Part shown: positions 8,919 through 19,260 of the stretch, piece by piece
Position numbering within the stretch: position 1 is the stretch's first letter
Layout: each line of letters starts with the position of its first letter
Origin: Pantoea rwandensis
GTDB taxonomy: Bacteria > Pseudomonadota > Gammaproteobacteria > Enterobacterales > Enterobacteriaceae
Direction: 5' to 3'
Length of the DNA stretch: 64,000 nucleotides
Assembly: GCF_000759475.1 (NCBI RefSeq)
Contig: NZ_CP009454.1
Location: 2,604,001-2,668,000, forward strand
The notes under the pieces: generated by a model
Databases searched by the model: none
Seen by the model: the letters and a program-made list of their open reading frames with translations, nothing else
Told to the model about the DNA's origin: nothing
Made by a program: the position numbers and the translations under genes

Positions 8919-9911
8919 TTACGCTTTCACCTGATTCGGGCAGGTTTCGCCACGTTCAAGCTGACTTAAATTGCTGAGCGTGGTTTCGGAAATCGCGGTC
9001 AGGGCTTCGGCGGTCAGGAATGCCTGATGGCCGGTGAACAACACGTTATGGCAGGCTGACAGGCGACGGAACACATCGTCCTGAATCACATCATTCGATT
9101 TATCTTCAAAGAACAGATCGCGCTCATTTTCATACACGTCCATACCCAGCGAACCTATCTTTTGCTGCTTCAGCGCATCAATGGCTGCCTGTGAGTCGAT
9201 CAGGCCACCACGACTGGTGTTGATGATCATCACGCCATCCTTCATCTGGTTAAAGGCTTGCGCGTTCAACAGATGATGATTTTCCGGCGTCATTGGGCAA
9301 TGCAAGGTAATCACATCGGATTCGGCAAACAGCGTTTTGAGGTCGACATACTCGACACCCATTTCGAGTGCCGCAGCGTTTGGGTAAGGATCAAACGCCA
9401 GTAAACGCATGCCAAAGCCTTTCAGGATGCGCAAGGTTGCCACGCCGATTTTACCGGTGCCAACGACACCCGCCGTTTTGCCGTGCATATTAAAGCCGGT
9501 CAGCCCATCCAGTGAGAAGTTAGCATCACGTGTGCGTTGATAGGCGCGGTGAATGCGGCGATTCAGCGTCATCATTAATCCCACCGCATGTTCCGCCACG
9601 GCTTCCGGCGAGTAGGCCGGTACACGCACCACCTGCAGGCCCAGACTTTCGGCTGCGGCAAGATCGACATTATTAAACCCGGCACAGCGTAACGCGATCG
9701 TTTTCACGCCCAGTGCTGCCAGCTCCTCCAGCACCCCTTTACTGCCATCATCATTGACGAAAATGCACACGGCATCGCAGCCGGCGGCATTCTTGGCGGT
9801 GGTTTCGCTGAGCAGGAAGTCAAAAAATTGCAGCTCAAATCCAAAGCTGGCATTGACGTGTTCGAGGTATTTCTGGTCGTAATGTTTGGTACTGTAAACC
9901 GCAACTTTCAT
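8919..9911 (-). CDS. ldhA: Fermentative D-lactate dehydrogenase
   Basis: 330 residues, the family length. It reduces pyruvate to D-lactate with NADH during fermentation. The sequence is nearly collinear with E. coli LdhA from MKVAVYSTKHYDQKYL to the C-terminal LERGETCPN. The Rossmann motif is VVGTGKIGVATL near residues 150-160. The catalytic Arg (NTSRGGLID, near 235), Glu (YENERD, near 264) and His (LFTGHQAF, near 296) of the 2-hydroxyacid dehydrogenase family are all visible. The ribosome site is CAGGAG. It is transcribed divergently from ydbH, as in E. coli. With nifJ nearby it marks a pyruvate-metabolism locus. Confidence 0.97.
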   Translation of the reverse strand: MKVAVYSTKHYDQKYLEHVNASFGFELQFFDFLLSETTAKNAAGCDAVCIFVNDDGSKGVLEELAALGVKTIALRCAGFNNVDLAAAESLGLQVVRVPAYSPEAVAEHAVGLMMTLNRRIHRAYQRTRDANFSLDGLTGFNMHGKTAGVVGTGKIGVATLRILKGFGMRLLAFDPYPNAAALEMGVEYVDLKTLFAESDVITLHCPMTPENHHLLNAQAFNQMKDGVMIINTSRGGLIDSQAAIDALKQQKIGSLGMDVYENERDLFFEDKSNDVIQDDVFRRLSACHNVLFTGHQAFLTAEALTAISETTLSNLSQLERGETCPNQVKA

Positions 9912-10076
9912 TATTTCGCTCCTGAAAAATGCAACGTCGGTATCCTCACAGAATAACGTTTTCTACATCATTTTGCTGATCTTCAGCCAGGCTATATAGG
10001 TAACACCTTCATTTGCCGGGCATAACATGACATCATCTCCGTTAGGATTGCGTAAAGAACAGGATAGTTAACTGCC

Positions 10077-12695
10077 ATGTCGCGGGGCCTCCGTCGAACA
10101 CTTGCTGCGCTACTGGCGCTGATACTGCTGCTGTTGGGATTATTGCTGACGCTGACGCAATGGTTGCCGCGTCTGGCGGGGATCTGGCTGCCGGAAAATA
10201 CCCGCGTGGAGCTCAATGGCTCACCGCGCTGGCATCACGGCGGCGTGCATTTTCCGGCGGTACGCTATCTGGCCGGTGATTGCGAACTGGCGACAGTGAA
10301 AGATGTGGCGCTGGGTTGGCAAGATAAACGCTGGCAGCTCAGTGCACAGGCTGTGCAGCTTAATAGTGATTGCCTGCAAGCCCTGCCACAGAGCGAAGCC
10401 AGCGGTGCACCACGCAGTCTGGCCGAATGGCAACAGATGCTGCCGGGCGCCGATATCCATCTGGAGCAACTGAGTATTTTACCTTGGCAGCAATATGCCG
10501 GTCGTTTTGATCTCAGCCTCGATAAAACCGTCCAGCAGTTGCACTATCAGGGCGATAACCTCCAGGTTGATGCACGTTTGCAAGGGCAGCAACTGCAGAT
10601 CGCACAACTCCAGCTCAGCCATCCTCTGCTGCCAAAACCGCTCGATTTGCACGGAGAGTTAACGCTGCCCACCTTTGCCAATGGGTTACCGATTGCGGGC
10701 GAACTCAGCGGCGACGTCAATCTGGCGCAGTGGCCGCAGCCACTGGCAGTGACGCTTAACTGGCAGCAGCAGCAGGGCACGCTGGTGATAAATCAACAGG
10801 GCGACGATCAGCCTTTGTTACAGTTACCCTGGCAGGTCGATGCACAGCAGATTCGTATCACCCAGGGACATTGGCGCTGGCCGCAAGCCGATCAGCCGCT
10901 GTCAGGCGGTCTGGCGCTCACGCTGGAGCACTGGCAGCAGGGGCTGGAAAACACTCAAGTCAGCGGACGGTTTAACCTGCTCACCGCGGGGCGCGGAGGT
11001 AAGGGAAACCTGGTGCTGAGTGTCGGGCCGGGAAAATTGAGCCTGACTGACAGCGCGTTACCGTTCCAGCTGACCGGCGAAAGTAAGTTTGCCGATCTGC
11101 AGTTATTCGGCAGTATGCCGGGAATGCTACACGGCATGCTGACTGACCCGCAAATCACGTTCAAACAAGGCGCACTGCTGCGCCTGCGTGGACGCTTGCT
11201 GTCGACGCTGGAAGTGGACGAAGCGCGCTGGCCGCTGGCGGGTGTCACGCTGGCTTCGCGCGGCATTAATGGCCGTCTGCAGGCCATTTTAAAGGCACAC
11301 GATCCCAACTTTGGTCGCTTCACGCTGCATCTTGATGGCCGCGCCAGCGATTTCTGGCCAGACAGCGGACGCTGGAACTGGCGATACTGGGGCGATGGAT
11401 TGATGCAGCCACTCAATGCCAAATGGGATGTGAAGGGCACGGGCAGCTGGCAGGATACGTTAATCAGCCTGGACACACTCAACACCGGTTTTGATCAACT
11501 GGCTTATGGCATGGTGCAGGTTGATAAACCGCGCCTGACCTTGACCGCACCGGTGCGCTGGCAGCGAGACGTTGCGCATCCGGCTTTCAACGGTGGTTTT
11601 ACCCTGAAATCCGGTCAGACGCAGTTTAGCTATGGCGGCTGGTTGCCACCTTCAGAACTGCGCTTTGAGGCCAAAGGCAGCGATCCGAGTCGCTTTATCT
11701 GGCGTGGACAACTGACTGCTGAGGATATCGGCCCGGTGCGGGTTCACGGTCGCTGGGATGGTGAGCGTCTGCGTGGTGAAGCCTGGTGGCCCGCGCAGTC
11801 ATTAGCCGTGTTCCAGCCGCTGCTCAGCAGCGATTTGAAGATGCGCATTCAGTCAGGTGAACTGCGGGCACAAATGGCGTTTTCTGCGGCCACCCAACAG
11901 GGCTTCGAAGCTGGTGGTTTCTGGGAAGTGAAACAAGGCAGCGTGTGGATGCCGGACAGCGAAATCAATGGCATCGACTTCACGCTGCCATTCCGCCTCA
12001 AGGATCACCAATGGCAGTTAGGGCGGCGTGGTCCGGTTTCACTGCGCATCGCCGAGGTCAAAAATCAGTTTGCCTTGCAGAACATTACCGCCGATCTGCA
12101 GGGTCACTATCCATGGCAGGAGCGCCAGCCGCTCACGCTGAGCAACGTCAATCTCGATCTGCTGGGCGGTCATGTCAGCATGCCAGAGCTGAGGATGCCG
12201 CAGCATGAGCCCGCGCGCGTTTCACTGCGCGAGATTGACCTCAGCAGGCTGATCACGGCAATCAAACCGAAGCAGTTTGCCATGTCGGGCAAAGTGAATG
12301 GCGAGCTGCCGCTGTGGGTGAATAATCCACAATGGTTGATTGAGAAAGGCTGGATTGCCAATAGCGGCCCGCTGACGTTCCGAATGGACAAAGATATGGC
12401 CGATGCCATCGTCAGCAATAATTTTGCTGCGGGAGCCGCCATGGACTGGCTGCGCTACATGGAGATTTCCCGTTCGTGGGCAACATTAGATCTCGATAAT
12501 TTCGGCAATCTTACGATGCAGTCCGAAGTGAAAGGCACCAGTCAGTTTAGTAATCGCCGACAATCAATCAATCTCAACTATCGGCATCAGGAAAATCTGT
12601 TCCAGCTGTGGCGCAGCCTGCGCTTTGGCGATAATTTGCAATCCTGGGTGGAACAAAATGCCACCCTGCCATCGAAGAAGGATCCCCAACCATGA
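10077..12695 (+). CDS. ydbH: YdbH, AsmA-like intermembrane phospholipid transport protein
   Basis: 872 residues with one N-terminal membrane helix (about 10-32, TLAALLALILLLLGLLLTL) and a long beta-rich periplasmic body. It aligns by eye with E. coli YdbH along its length (AGIWLP near the start, LSGGLALTLEHWQQGLENT, PLNAKWDVKGTGSW, IGPVRVHGRWDG, LQGHYPW, AMDWLRYMEISRS, LWRSLRFGDNLQSW at the end). E. coli YdbH is one of three AsmA-like bridges (with TamB and YhdP) that move phospholipids to the outer membrane, working with the lipoprotein YnbE. The stop overlaps the ynbE start by 4 bp (ATGA), implying translational coupling. Confidence 0.95.
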   Translation: MSRGLRRTLAALLALILLLLGLLLTLTQWLPRLAGIWLPENTRVELNGSPRWHHGGVHFPAVRYLAGDCELATVKDVALGWQDKRWQLSAQAVQLNSDCLQALPQSEASGAPRSLAEWQQMLPGADIHLEQLSILPWQQYAGRFDLSLDKTVQQLHYQGDNLQVDARLQGQQLQIAQLQLSHPLLPKPLDLHGELTLPTFANGLPIAGELSGDVNLAQWPQPLAVTLNWQQQQGTLVINQQGDDQPLLQLPWQVDAQQIRITQGHWRWPQADQPLSGGLALTLEHWQQGLENTQVSGRFNLLTAGRGGKGNLVLSVGPGKLSLTDSALPFQLTGESKFADLQLFGSMPGMLHGMLTDPQITFKQGALLRLRGRLLSTLEVDEARWPLAGVTLASRGINGRLQAILKAHDPNFGRFTLHLDGRASDFWPDSGRWNWRYWGDGLMQPLNAKWDVKGTGSWQDTLISLDTLNTGFDQLAYGMVQVDKPRLTLTAPVRWQRDVAHPAFNGGFTLKSGQTQFSYGGWLPPSELRFEAKGSDPSRFIWRGQLTAEDIGPVRVHGRWDGERLRGEAWWPAQSLAVFQPLLSSDLKMRIQSGELRAQMAFSAATQQGFEAGGFWEVKQGSVWMPDSEINGIDFTLPFRLKDHQWQLGRRGPVSLRIAEVKNQFALQNITADLQGHYPWQERQPLTLSNVNLDLLGGHVSMPELRMPQHEPARVSLREIDLSRLITAIKPKQFAMSGKVNGELPLWVNNPQWLIEKGWIANSGPLTFRMDKDMADAIVSNNFAAGAAMDWLRYMEISRSWATLDLDNFGNLTMQSEVKGTSQFSNRRQSINLNYRHQENLFQLWRSLRFGDNLQSWVEQNATLPSKKDPQP

Positions 12696-12880
12696 GCCTC
12701 AGGGCATTGCTGGTGTTGGCAGCTGGGCTGCCGCTGATCGGTTGCGTGCCGCGCATTGAAGTGGCGGCACCGAAAGAGCCGATCACCATCAATATGAACG
12801 TGAAGATCGAACATGAAATCCACATCAAGGTCGATAAAGATGTGGAAGCGTTGCTGAAAAACCAAAGCGGCCTGTTTTGA
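12692..12880 (+). CDS. ynbE: YnbE outer-membrane lipoprotein, partner of YdbH
   Basis: 62 residues. The signal peptide ends in the lipobox LIGC with the cysteine at residue 18. The mature part (PRIEVAAPKEPITINMNVKI) is almost identical to E. coli YnbE. In E. coli it multimerises and stacks on YdbH to complete a protein bridge between the membranes. It overlaps the ydbH stop by 4 bp and is followed 8 bp later by ydbL. Confidence 0.95.
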   Translation: MSLRALLVLAAGLPLIGCVPRIEVAAPKEPITINMNVKIEHEIHIKVDKDVEALLKNQSGLF

Positions 12881-12888
12881 GGAGCGGC

Positions 12889-13212
12889 ATGATGAAATCA
12901 AAAGCGATGGCATGGTTGCTGGCGCTGCTGCTGGTGCCTTCAGCCTGGGCACTGACGCTGGATGAAGCGCGGCAGCAGGGGCGCGTCGGTGAAACTCTCA
13001 GTGGCTATGTGGCGGCGCGTCAGCAAGACGATGAAACGCTGGCGCTGGTGAAACGGATTAACGATGGCCGTACGCAGCAATATCAGCGCGTCGCGCAGCA
13101 GAATAATCTCACTACCAGCGAAGTGGCACGTATCGCAGGAGAGAAACTGGTGAGTCGCGCGGGCAGCGGGGAATATGTGCGCGGCATCAACGGGCAGTGG
13201 ATACGTAAGTAA
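12889..13212 (+). CDS. ydbL: YdbL, periplasmic DUF1318 protein
   Basis: 107 residues from the first ATG after GGAG (12881-12884); a second ATG three bases later has slightly better spacing. A signal peptide (MAWLLALLLVPSAWA|LTLDEAR) precedes the DUF1318 domain with QGRVGETLSGYVAARQ and the C-terminal GEYVRGINGQWIRK, as in E. coli YdbL. In E. coli YdbL modulates YdbH-YnbE bridge formation, apparently as a chaperone-like factor. It is the third gene of the ydbH-ynbE-ydbL operon. Confidence 0.93.
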   Translation: MMKSKAMAWLLALLLVPSAWALTLDEARQQGRVGETLSGYVAARQQDDETLALVKRINDGRTQQYQRVAQQNNLTTSEVARIAGEKLVSRAGSGEYVRGINGQWIRK

Positions 13213-13244
13213 AGCCAAAATGGGTAATAAACAGCCATAAAAAA

Positions 13245-13264
13245 GCCGGGCACTCAGGCCCGGC
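13245..13264. terminator. Terminator between ydbL and azoR
   Basis: The GCCGGGC / GCCCGGC stem has a short loop. The T-run lies on the minus strand (TTTTTTATGG), so it serves azoR best, though the convergent ydbL transcript would also meet it. Confidence 0.7.
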
Positions 13265-13314
13265 AAAGATGGCATCATACCCATTATTCTCGGGTATTCA
13301 TCACGTTCATAAGA

Positions 13315-13950
<636 letters not shown>

Positions 13951-14169
13951 TCAATGCGTTACACTCTACGGAGTTCCTCCGCGAGGTAAAAGCGCAATAT
14001 TTCGAGACCTATGTTCGAAATTATTGAATAAGGTCGCACGTCCGGTCAGGTGAGGTTTTCCAGAGTGTGCTATCATGCCGGGCAATAATTGATTGAATCC
14101 GCCGGGAAATTTCAGCCGGTATAGAGCGCACTTTGCCAGGCTCGCCGCGACAACAGGTAACGCATCACT

Positions 14170-17100
14170 ATGTCATCATCCCAAACGTCCCCTTTGGCGC
14201 CGCTCTGGTCGCGGCTCGATAATCTGACGCTGCGCGATCGCCAGCGTTTGCAACGTCGCCTGCATGGCGCAGCGAAGGTAAAAAATCCAGCCGCGCAGCA
14301 AGGTATTGCGACAGAATTAGAGTCTGAATTTGCTGCCGCTGAACAGCGCATTGCCCAGCGCACGGCGGCCACGCCACGCATCACTTTCCCGGAAAACCTG
14401 CCGGTCAGTCAAAAGCAGCAAGAAATTTCTGAGGCGATTCGCGATCATCAGGTGGTGATTGTGGCCGGGGAAACCGGTTCAGGGAAAACTACCCAACTGC
14501 CGAAGATTTGCCTGGCGCTCGGACGAGGTGTGAAAGGGTTGATTGGTCATACGCAGCCACGCCGACTGGCCGCGCGTACGGTCGCCAACCGTATTGCCGA
14601 TGAGTTAGAAACCTCGCTCGGCGGCACTATCGGCTACAAAGTGCGCTTCAACGATCAAGTCAGCGACACCACCCAGGTGAAGCTGATGACCGACGGTATT
14701 CTGCTGGCGGAAATCCAGCAGGATCGTCAGTTGTTGCAATATGACACCATCATCATCGATGAAGCGCACGAACGCAGTCTGAACATCGATTTTCTGCTGG
14801 GGTATTTGCGTGAGCTGCTGCCGCGCCGTCCCGATTTGAAAGTGATCATCACCTCGGCGACCATCGACCCGCAACGTTTCTCGCGCCACTTCAATAATGC
14901 GCCGGTGATTGAAGTCTCAGGCCGAACCTATCCAGTCGAAGTGCGCTACCGCCCAATGGTAGAAGACGCTGACGATACCGACCGCGATCAGCTGCAGGCG
15001 ATTTTTGACGCCGTAGATGAGTTAGGTCAGGAAAGCCGCGGTGATATTCTGATCTTTATGAGTGGCGAGCGTGAAATTCGCGATACCGCCGATGCGCTGA
15101 TGAAGCGCGATATCCCGCATACCGAAATCCTACCGCTGTATGCGCGTCTGTCGAATGCCGAGCAGAACCGTGTATTCCAGTCGCACAGCGGTCGCCGTAT
15201 CGTGCTGGCCACTAACGTGGCGGAAACGTCACTGACGGTGCCGGGGATTAAGTACGTTATCGATCCCGGTACGGCGCGCATTAGCCGCTACAGCTATCGT
15301 ACTAAGGTGCAGCGTCTACCGATCGAGCCAATTTCTCAGGCTTCCGCCAATCAACGTAAAGGACGTTGCGGACGTGTGTCGGAAGGGATCTGTATTCGTC
15401 TCTATTCTGAAGACGATTTCCTCAGTCGCCCGGCGTTTACCGATCCGGAAATTCTGCGTACTAATCTGGCGTCGGTTATCCTGCAAATGACCGCGCTTGG
15501 CCTGGGTGATATCGGCGCGTTCCCGTTTGTTGAAGCGCCCGATAAGCGCAATATTCAGGATGGCGTGCGACTGCTGGAAGAGTTAGGTGCCATCACGCTG
15601 AGTGAAGATGAAACCTATAAGTTGACGACGTCTGGCCGCCAGTTGGCGCAATTGCCGGTAGATCCGCGTCTGGCACGCATGGTGCTGGAAGCACAAAAGT
15701 TCGGTTGCGTGCGTGAAGCGATGATCATTACTGCGGCCTTATCGATTCAGGATCCGCGCGAGCGCCCGAGTGATAAACAGCAGGCATCCGATGAAAAACA
15801 CCGGCGCTTTGCTGACAAAGAGTCGGATTTCCTCTCATTTGTGAATCTGTGGAATTACCTGCAGGAGCAGCAAAAAGCCCTGTCGGGCAATCACTTCCGT
15901 CGCCAGTGTAAAACCGATTTCCTCAATTATCTGCGGGTGCGTGAATGGCAGGATATTTACACGCAGTTGCGTCAGGTGGTACGCGAACAAGGCATGCCAG
16001 TTAACAGCGAACCCGCGCCATATCGTGAAGTGCACTGCGCCTTACTGACCGGATTGCTGTCGCACATTGGTCAGAAAGACAATGAGAAGCAGGAATTCAC
16101 CGGTGCGCGTAACGCCCGCTTCTCCATCTTCCCTGGCTCCGGCCTGTTTAAGAAGCCGCCGAAGTGGACGATGGTCGCGGAACTGGTGGAGACCAGCCGC
16201 TTGTGGGGCCGTGTGGCCGCACGTATTGATCCCGAATGGATTGAACCACTGGCCCAGCATCTGATTAAACGTAGCTACAGCGAACCGCACTGGGAGAAAG
16301 CCCAGGGAGCGGTGATGGCCACAGAGAAAGTCACGCTTTACGGGCTGGCAATCGTGCAGGCGCGTAAGGTCAACTACAGTCGCATCGATGCGCCACTCAG
16401 TCGTGAGCTGTTTATCCGCCACGCGCTGGTGGAAGGCGACTGGCAAACGCGCCATGCGTTCTTGCGTAACAACCTAAAATTACGCAGTGAAGTGGAAGAT
16501 CTGGAACACAAATCACGTCGGCGTGACATTCTGGTGGATGATGAAACGCTGTTTGCTTTCTACGACCGTCGCATTGGCGCTGATGTGGTCTCCGTACGCC
16601 ACTTTGATAGCTGGTGGAAACAGGCGAGCAGAGAAAATCCTGACCTGCTGAGTTTTGATAAGCAGATGCTGATCAAAGATGGCGCGGATAAAGTCAGCCA
16701 GCTCGATTACCCGAACTTCTGGCATCAGGGTAATCTGAAGCTGAAACTGAGCTATCAGTTTGAACCCGGCGCGGATGCCGATGGCGTTACCGTTCACATT
16801 CCGTTGCCGTTGCTGAATCAGGTTGAAGAGGGCGGTTTTGAGTGGCAGATCCCCGGTGTGCGCCGTGAGTTGGTGATTGCACTGATTAAATCGTTGCCAA
16901 AACCGACGCGCCGTAATCTGGTGCCCGCACCAAACTACGCAGAAGCTTTCCTCGGTCGTGTGAAAGCGATGGAGTTACCGCTGCTCGATGCGCTGGAGCG
17001 CGAGTTCCGCCGCATGACCGGGGTGACCATTGATCGGGAAGCCTGGCAGTGGGATCAGGTGCCCGATCACCTGAAAATGACCTTCCGCATTGTGGATGAA

Positions 17101-18066
17101 CACAATCGCAAGCTGCAGGAAGGCAAAGATCTGCATCAGCTTAAACAGGTGTTGAAAGGGAAAGTGCAGGAAACGCTGTCGAAAGTCGCGGACGATGGGC
17201 TGGAGCAGAGCGGACTGCACATCTGGAGCTTTGGTGATTTGCCGCAAAGTTACGAGCAGAAACGCGGCAGCTATCAGGTTAAAGCCTGGCCCGCACTGGT
17301 CGACGAGAAAGACAGTGTTGCCATTCGCCTGTTCGACAACGAGCTTGAGCAGCAAAAGATGATGTGGCGAGGTCAGCGTCGCTTGTTGTTACTGAACATC
17401 CCGTCGCCAATCAAGTATCTGCACGAGAAACTGCCCAACAAAGCTAAACTCGGCTTGTACTTCAATCCTTACGGCAAAGTGCTGGATCTGATTGATGATT
17501 GCATCGCTTGTGGTGTCGACAAACTGATGGCGGAAGCGGGCGGTCCGGCATGGCAACAGGAGAACTTCGAGCAGCTGCGCGATAAAGTGCGTGCTGAATT
17601 GAACGAAACCGTGGTCACTATCGCCAAACAGGTCGAGCAGATTCTGACCAGCGTGTTCAATATCAACAAATTCCTGAAAGGTCGTGTCGACATGACGCTG
17701 GCGCTGGCACTGTCTGATATTAAAGCGCAAATGAGCGGACTGGTTTACCGCGGCTTTGTCACCGGTAATGGCTATCAGCACCTGGGCGATACGTTGCGCT
17801 ATTTACAGGGCATCGAGCGCCGCCTTGAAAAACTGCCGTCAGATCCCTACAGCGACCGTGCGCGCATGTTGAAAGTGCAAGCCACAGAGCAGGCTTGGCA
17901 GACATGGCGCAATAAACTGCCCCCGCAGCGTCAGGATGATGCTGAAGTTCAGGCGATTCGCTGGATGCTTGAGGAGTTGCGGATTAGCTATTTTGCTCAG
18001 CAGTTGGGCACACCTTATCCCATCTCTGATAAGCGCATTCTGCAGGCGATGGAGCAAATTAGCTGA
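14170..18066 (+). CDS. hrpA: ATP-dependent RNA helicase HrpA
   Basis: 1298 residues (E. coli 1300). A DEAH-box RNA helicase; E. coli HrpA rescues stalled or collided ribosomes and processes some fimbrial mRNA. Walker A GETGSGKTTQ is at about residue 100, motif Ia QPRRLAARTV follows, Walker B DEAH is near 197, motif III SAT near 230, and motif VI QRKGRCGRV near 395. Helicase-associated winged-helix and OB-fold regions follow, then the long DUF3418 C-terminal extension typical of HrpA. The start MSSSQTSPLAPL is about 255 bp from the divergent azoR start. A strong GC hairpin follows 11 bp after the stop. Confidence 0.97.
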   Translation: MSSSQTSPLAPLWSRLDNLTLRDRQRLQRRLHGAAKVKNPAAQQGIATELESEFAAAEQRIAQRTAATPRITFPENLPVSQKQQEISEAIRDHQVVIVAGETGSGKTTQLPKICLALGRGVKGLIGHTQPRRLAARTVANRIADELETSLGGTIGYKVRFNDQVSDTTQVKLMTDGILLAEIQQDRQLLQYDTIIIDEAHERSLNIDFLLGYLRELLPRRPDLKVIITSATIDPQRFSRHFNNAPVIEVSGRTYPVEVRYRPMVEDADDTDRDQLQAIFDAVDELGQESRGDILIFMSGEREIRDTADALMKRDIPHTEILPLYARLSNAEQNRVFQSHSGRRIVLATNVAETSLTVPGIKYVIDPGTARISRYSYRTKVQRLPIEPISQASANQRKGRCGRVSEGICIRLYSEDDFLSRPAFTDPEILRTNLASVILQMTALGLGDIGAFPFVEAPDKRNIQDGVRLLEELGAITLSEDETYKLTTSGRQLAQLPVDPRLARMVLEAQKFGCVREAMIITAALSIQDPRERPSDKQQASDEKHRRFADKESDFLSFVNLWNYLQEQQKALSGNHFRRQCKTDFLNYLRVREWQDIYTQLRQVVREQGMPVNSEPAPYREVHCALLTGLLSHIGQKDNEKQEFTGARNARFSIFPGSGLFKKPPKWTMVAELVETSRLWGRVAARIDPEWIEPLAQHLIKRSYSEPHWEKAQGAVMATEKVTLYGLAIVQARKVNYSRIDAPLSRELFIRHALVEGDWQTRHAFLRNNLKLRSEVEDLEHKSRRRDILVDDETLFAFYDRRIGADVVSVRHFDSWWKQASRENPDLLSFDKQMLIKDGADKVSQLDYPNFWHQGNLKLKLSYQFEPGADADGVTVHIPLPLLNQVEEGGFEWQIPGVRRELVIALIKSLPKPTRRNLVPAPNYAEAFLGRVKAMELPLLDALEREFRRMTGVTIDREAWQWDQVPDHLKMTFRIVDEHNRKLQEGKDLHQLKQVLKGKVQETLSKVADDGLEQSGLHIWSFGDLPQSYEQKRGSYQVKAWPALVDEKDSVAIRLFDNELEQQKMMWRGQRRLLLLNIPSPIKYLHEKLPNKAKLGLYFNPYGKVLDLIDDCIACGVDKLMAEAGGPAWQQENFEQLRDKVRAELNETVVTIAKQVEQILTSVFNINKFLKGRVDMTLALALSDIKAQMSGLVYRGFVTGNGYQHLGDTLRYLQGIERRLEKLPSDPYSDRARMLKVQATEQAWQTWRNKLPPQRQDDAEVQAIRWMLEELRISYFAQQLGTPYPISDKRILQAMEQIS

Positions 18067-18077
18067 GTCAACAAAAG

Positions 18078-18106
18078 CACAGAGGCGCTATTTCTGCGCC
18101 TCTGTG
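18078..18106 (+). terminator. hrpA terminator hairpin
   Basis: An 11-bp perfect stem (CACAGAGGCGC / GCGCCTCTGTG) with a 7-nt loop starts 11 bp beyond hrpA. No long U-run follows, but position and strength fit a terminator or transcript-end stabiliser. Confidence 0.6.
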
Positions 18107-18175
18107 AGTGAAATATCGCTGACTGCGCATGAAACACCCTCGCGCAAAGAAGGTGAGCGATGCAGTGGCAAAATC

Positions 18176-18982
18176 TTATTTCGCCAGCGCTTCCAGACTG
18201 TCTTTAAAAGACGTCACCGCGATGGCACGGTTATCCGCGCGATAACGGTCCGCCGGTGCAGGTGCAGAGCTTTGCACGGCAATCAGTTTCCAGCCATCAC
18301 CACTTTTCAGCAGAAGAGGCGATCCGCTGTCACCGGGCAACGTATCGCATTGATGCGACAGCACGGCACGTTGCGCCCAGCCGGTAATCAGGCAGTCGCT
18401 GTGAGAATAGAGCGTGTCGAGGTGATCAGCCGGGTAACCGGCTTGTGTCACTTTGCGTTCGGTGGTTTTCAACGCATCGGTTAAATCGCTGCGTGAGCCG
18501 TCAAATAAGGGGATGGGTACGATACCCGACGGCGGATTATGCAAAATAACCAGCCCGTAATCGTAAGGTGCCGCGCCCGGTGGCACGATCCAGCCCTCAC
18601 CATCGGCCTGTAGCCTGCGCGCCAGTGAAGGTTCTACACGCGCATCAATATCATGTATTTCGTAACGCCAGCCTTTAGCACCTGACATAAAACGCAGCGC
18701 CACCGGTTTATCAAATTTACCCGGAGGGGCGAGCAGGCAGTGTCCAGCGGTTAATGCCAGATGCGCGGATATCAGGGTTGCCGTGCAGAGGTTGCCACTT
18801 TCGGTCTCCAGCTGGCCAATGGCATCCCAGGGAGCGGCACTCACATCCGTAATGGCTTTGCGGTGGTCTTTACCAAAAAATAGCGTCTTGATGTCTTCCG
18901 GGCTTGGCCCATCTTCATCATCGGCATGTGCTGCGAGGTTAAAACTGAAAATTCCAACAAGTAACAGGATAGCCAGGCGCAT
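18176..18982 (-). CDS. ydgD: YdgD, secreted trypsin-like serine protease
   Basis: 268 residues. The signal peptide is about residues 1-20 ([22 protein letters not shown]). The S1 catalytic triad is present: His in [10 protein letters not shown] near residue 76, Asp in PYDYGLVIL near 142, Ser in [14 protein letters not shown] near 220. Three cysteine pairs typical of a chymotrypsin fold can be picked out. It matches E. coli YdgD, a predicted periplasmic protease of unknown substrate, including the conserved lead-in TLFFGKDHR. The gene is followed on its own strand only by the convergent hrpA. ydgU and asr lie upstream on the same strand but have their own terminator. Confidence 0.9.
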   Translation of the reverse strand: MRLAILLLVGIFSFNLAAHADDEDGPSPEDIKTLFFGKDHRKAITDVSAAPWDAIGQLETESGNLCTATLISAHLALTAGHCLLAPPGKFDKPVALRFMSGAKGWRYEIHDIDARVEPSLARRLQADGEGWIVPPGAAPYDYGLVILHNPPSGIVPIPLFDGSRSDLTDALKTTERKVTQAGYPADHLDTLYSHSDCLITGWAQRAVLSHQCDTLPGDSGSPLLLKSGDGWKLIAVQSSAPAPADRYRADNRAIAVTSFKDSLEALAK

Positions 18983-19098
18983 AGTTCTCTCAATGGCGAG
19001 AATAAGAAGAGGTTATTGTCATCACGCTTGAGCGATAACTATAGTCGGAGAGCGGGAAAAAAGGGAGAAATATTGGAGTAATCAGCACGCTACAACGA

Positions 19099-19179
19099 CT
19101 AGATAAAAAAGCTGGCTGCAACAATGCCGCACAGGATCATCACAATCAGGATAATTTCGAAGCGATAGCGACGCACCAT
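19099..19179 (-). CDS. ydgU: YdgU, 26-aa single-pass membrane protein
   Basis: The tiny frame reads MVRRYRFEIILIVMILCGIV and six more residues (AASFFI) before TAG. GGAG lies nine bases upstream of the ATG. The product is one membrane helix after a short basic head, matching E. coli YdgU (RYRFE.ILI.MILC) as I recall it. It occupies the same place, between ydgD and asr. In E. coli YdgU is a small inner-membrane protein of undefined role, reported as acid-responsive with asr. Its length puts it below most gene-calling cut-offs. Confidence 0.85.
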   Translation of the reverse strand: MVRRYRFEIILIVMILCGIVAASFFI

Positions 19180-19200
19180 TTTTCGCTACTCCAGTAAATA

Positions 19201-19223
19201 AACACCCGGCATAACCGGGTGTT
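19201..19223. terminator. asr terminator, 5' of ydgU
   Basis: The perfect stem AACACCCGG / CCGGGTGTT has a 5-nt loop and T-rich flanks on both sides. It lies between the asr stop and ydgU on the same strand, so ydgU would need read-through or its own promoter. Confidence 0.7.
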
Positions 19224-19260
19224 TTAGATATTAATGCGGTGTTGGCGCTAAGGGGCCGAA

